The position numbers were made by a program, and so were the translations under genes. 39,463 nucleotides of DNA, taken from assembly GCF_023243045.1 (NCBI RefSeq), contig NZ_JALKFX010000018.1, positions 1-39,463 of the forward strand, written 5' to 3'. A model generated the notes under the pieces. It saw nothing but the letters and a program-made list of their open reading frames with translations, ran no database searches and was not told the DNA's origin. Origin of the DNA: Frankia sp. AgB32. GTDB taxonomy: Bacteria; Actinomycetota; Actinomycetes; Frankiales; Frankiaceae. The first letter of the stretch is position 1. The number at the start of each line of letters is the position of its first letter. Positions 37,367 to 39,463 of this stretch are shown here, piece by piece.

Positions 37367-37460
37367 CGCCGCGGATCGCCGCTGCGGCCGGGGCCGGCGT
37401 CCCGCGCCGCCGGGCGCAGCCCACCACGTCGGCGAGGTCACCGTCGAGAGGAGTGCCTTC

Positions 37461-38645
37461 GTGCCGACGTCCACGTCGACGCCCCCGGGCCACGGCCGCG
37501 GGCGGCGCGGCGGGTCACGGTCGAGCCCGGAACCGGGTCGACGGGGCCGGTCGGTGTTCGGGTCGGCCCGCGGGGTCGCGGTCGGGGTCGCGGTCGCGGC
37601 GGCGCTGGCCGGCTGCGGGATCGGCGGCAGCAGCGGCGGCGGGGCGGCCGACCGCGGAACGGCGAGCGCGCGCACGGTGGCCGCGCCCGACCTGACCCGC
37701 TGCCCGGCCGGCGTCGGCGTGGCCGCCGGCGACGGTCAGCCGGTGTCGGCGGACACCGGCGTCGGGCGGACCCGTACTCCGCGCGGGCCGTTCCTGGTCG
37801 ATCCGCGCAGTCAGGCCGCCCAGCAGGCAGCGGCCGACCCGGCCGGCGCCGACGCGATCGCCCCGCTGGTGCGGACGCCGACCGCCTTCTCCGTCGGCGA
37901 CTGGATCACCGACGTCACCGGCGAGGTCCACAGCCGGGCCGCCGCCGCCCGCGCCGGCGGCACCACCGCCGTGTTCATGGTCTACGGCATCCCGCACCGC
38001 GACGTCGGCGCCGGCTACTCCGCCGGCGGGTTCTCCAGCGCCGACGCGTACCGCCAGTTCACCCGCCAGGTCGCGGCGGGCATCGGCGACACCCGGGCGG
38101 TCATCGTGCTCGAACCCGACTCGCTCGGCCAGATCGACCAGCTGCCCGCCGACCAGGCGACCGAGCGGTACGCGCTGCTGCGCGACGCGGTGGACGTCTA
38201 CGCCGGGCTGCCGGGGACCAGCGTGTATCTCGACGGGACGAACTGCGGCTGGATCGCCCCGGCGGAGATGGCCCGCCGGCTGGTCGCGGCCGGCGTCGCG
38301 CACGCGCGAGGTTTCGCGGTGAACGTGGCGAACTACTACCGGACCTCCGACGAGGTGGCCCGCGCGGAGGTGCTGGCCGGGCTGCTCGGCGACGCGCACT
38401 ACATCGTCGACACCTCCCGCAACGGCCGCGGCCCGGCCACCGGACTGACCGACGCCTGGTGCAATCCGCCGGGCCGGGGAACCGGCACGACACCGACGAC
38501 TGACACGGGATACCCCCACGCCGACGCGTTCCTGTGGGTGAAGACGCCCGGCGCGAGCGACGGCGAATGCGGCCGCAACAATCCGTCGGCCGGAAGCTGG
38601 TGGCCGCAGGCGGCGGCCGACCTCCTGCGCAACGGCGTGGGCTGA
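37461..38645 (+). CDS. cslZ: GH6 endoglucanase, predicted lipoprotein (CslZ-like)
   Basis: 394 residues from GTG 37461 (AGAGGAG about 8 bases upstream). Arg-rich start, hydrophobic stretch (about 37-50) and lipobox LAGC with Cys52, so it is likely lipidated by Lgt and held on the outer face of the membrane. GH6 motifs: VYGIPHRD (175-181, Asp181), VLEPDSLGQ (217-224, general acid Asp220) and WVKTPGASDGEC (359-370) where the family has WVKPGGECDG; the base-region aspartate would be Asp367. Third enzyme of the csl operon, 94 bases after glxA; expected to trim the newly made beta-glucan. The symbol follows the Streptomyces arrangement. Confidence 0.9.
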   Translation: MPTSTSTPPGHGRGRRGGSRSSPEPGRRGRSVFGSARGVAVGVAVAAALAGCGIGGSSGGGAADRGTASARTVAAPDLTRCPAGVGVAAGDGQPVSADTGVGRTRTPRGPFLVDPRSQAAQQAAADPAGADAIAPLVRTPTAFSVGDWITDVTGEVHSRAAAARAGGTTAVFMVYGIPHRDVGAGYSAGGFSSADAYRQFTRQVAAGIGDTRAVIVLEPDSLGQIDQLPADQATERYALLRDAVDVYAGLPGTSVYLDGTNCGWIAPAEMARRLVAAGVAHARGFAVNVANYYRTSDEVARAEVLAGLLGDAHYIVDTSRNGRGPATGLTDAWCNPPGRGTGTTPTTDTGYPHADAFLWVKTPGASDGECGRNNPSAGSWWPQAAADLLRNGVG

Positions 38646-38649
38646 GCGA

Positions 38650-38678
38650 AGGCGTGGCCGCGGGCGCGCGCGGCGCCT
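38650..38678 (+). terminator. Interrupted hairpin after the GH6 gene
   Basis: AGGC/GCCT outer pairs and GCCGCG/CGCGGC inner stem with a small bulge and a 6-base loop; starts 5 bases past the stop. No U-tract. Confidence 0.4.
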
Positions 38679-38713
38679 CGCCGTGGACCGGATGAGGGTC
38701 CCTTTCCTCCCCG

Positions 38714-38741
38714 TTTACTGATTACTAGGCGTATCTAGGTA
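38714..38741 (+). promoter_or_regulatory. Candidate promoter of the second GH6 gene
   Basis: TTTACT (38714-38719) and TAGGTA (38736-38741) separated by 16 bases, inside the most AT-rich stretch of this area. It also contains a TAGG(C/T)(G/A)T direct repeat. About 70 bases before the GTG start. Confidence 0.45.
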
Positions 38742-38808
38742 TGCTTCGGCTGACATGGGGCCCGCGGGTGCATCATGGCCCCGCGATATGCGGGTAACCG
38801 GAGGTCGC

Positions 38809-39463
38809 GTGCCAAGTACCCCGAGCCACCGGCGCCATCGCCGTCCCGTCCGCCGGGCGGGCTCGCCCAGCGCGGGCCGACGGCGGTTCCTCGTCCTGCT
38901 CCTGCCGGTCGCCCTCCTGGCGGCGGTGGTCGGATTCGGGCTGGACCAGTTCCTCCTCGCGTCGACCGAGGCGTCCGCAGACGGGGCGAGCACCGTCTCG
39001 GCAGGCCGCCCCGACGTCGGGACGATCACCGCCACGGCCCCGGACCCGACTCGCGTGTTCACGTTGCCGTCGGCCGGTGCCACCGGCCCGGCCGCCGCGA
39101 AGAACGCCACCGGGCTCACCGCCGTCACCGTGCCGACCGTGCCCCTCACCCCCATCGGCCCGGCCCCGGCCGCCCCGAGCAGCGGGCCGACCGCGGCCGC
39201 GCCGCGCGCGGCCGCACCACCGGCGGCATTGACGGGCGCGGCCAGCGGCGACCCGTTCACCTCGGCCACCCTCTATGTCGACCCGAACGGCGACGCGGCG
39301 AAGGCCGTGGCGACCCTGAGCGCGAGTGACCCGGCCGGCGCGCAGACGCTGCAACGTCTCGCCGGCCGGTCCCACGCCGACTGGTTCGGCGACCCGGTCC
39401 CGGCCACCGTGGGGGGCCCGGGGGGGCCGCCCGGGCGCGGGGGGGGGGGGGCGCCCGCCCGGG
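38809..39463 (+). CDS. Second GH6 glycosidase, N-terminal part (cut by window edge)
   Basis: GTG 38809 with GGAGG 4 bases upstream. About 200 clean codons: Arg/His-rich start, membrane anchor or signal (about 26-50, FLVLLLPVALLAAVVGFGL), a long Ala/Pro/Thr-rich linker, then the beginning of a GH6 domain: DPFTSATLYVDPNGDAAK, and AGRSHADWFGDPVPATV, which is where GH6 domains start. The catalytic region is beyond the window. Sequence after 39410 is almost pure G/C and should not be trusted. Separate promoter from the csl operon, but related function is likely (beta-1,4-glucan cleavage). Confidence 0.7.
   Translation, partial: MPSTPSHRRHRRPVRRAGSPSAGRRRFLVLLLPVALLAAVVGFGLDQFLLASTEASADGASTVSAGRPDVGTITATAPDPTRVFTLPSAGATGPAAAKNATGLTAVTVPTVPLTPIGPAPAAPSSGPTAAAPRAAAPPAALTGAASGDPFTSATLYVDPNGDAAKAVATLSASDPAGAQTLQRLAGRSHADWFGDPVPATVGGPGGPPGRGGGGAPAR
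39411..39463. other. Probable low-quality contig end
   Basis: 53 bases made only of G and C, including a run of 13 G. The preceding GH6 reading turns into Gly/Pro/Arg only. Looks like an assembly or read-end artefact rather than gene sequence. Confidence 0.7.

Overview
This is a very GC-rich actinomycete chromosome segment. The codon third positions are almost all G or C, GTG starts are common, and genes are chained by 4-base stop/start overlaps. The gene order his - trp - lgt - gltB/gltD is a familiar actinobacterial arrangement. The bifunctional PriA and the cslA-glxA-GH6 cluster point to a filamentous actinomycete. A Frankia-like organism is my best guess, from general impression only. Both ends cut genes, and the last ~50 bases are almost pure G/C and look like a poor-quality contig end.

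Layout. (1) 1-3110, minus strand: 5' part of a flavohaemoglobin (NO dioxygenase), an AhpD/CMD-type protein, and a large protein related to branched-polyamine synthase (BpsA). (2) 3182-9309: hisD-hisC-hisB-hisH, a convergent DUF302-type gene carrying 18-bp repeats, then priA(hisA)-hisF, followed by a strong hairpin. (3) 9395-16104: two half-ABC exporters, hisI, trpE and the trp-associated membrane protein. All have overlapping stop/start codons, so an exporter is fused into the end of the his pathway and the start of the trp pathway. (4) 16105-16389, minus: a 94-residue protein of unknown function whose promoter carries a perfect-consensus actinobacterial LexA (SOS) box. (5) 16591-21071: trpC, trpB, trpA and lgt. 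trpC, trpB and lgt (and hisD, priA) look leaderless. (6) 21350-27480: gltB-gltD glutamate synthase, separated by a non-coding 18-bp repeat array. (7) 27647-32110: an adenylate kinase paralogue, a five-helix membrane protein fused to a PI-PLC-like domain, TerB, and a TauE/SafE permease. (8) 32111-39463: a long structured leader, then a small membrane protein, CslA-type GT2 synthase, GlxA-type copper radical oxidase and a GH6 lipoprotein, then the start of a second GH6 enzyme.

How it works together. Regions 2 to 6 are core amino-acid metabolism: histidine from PRPP, tryptophan from chorismate, and glutamate as amino donor. No trpF is present, which fits PriA serving both pathways. hisG, hisE, trpD and trpG are not in this window. 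Region 8 matches the Streptomyces tip-glucan locus: a synthase makes a beta-glucan, a copper oxidase modifies it and a GH6 trims it outside the membrane.

Most worth a second look: the SOS-controlled orphan protein inside the trp cluster; the asymmetric ABC exporter coupled to hisI/trpE; the disordered CslA tail with a repeated [DE]-x-x-T-M motif; the BpsA relative with a DPPY motif and extra C-terminal domain; the membrane/PI-PLC fusion; and 18-bp-period repeats at six unrelated places.
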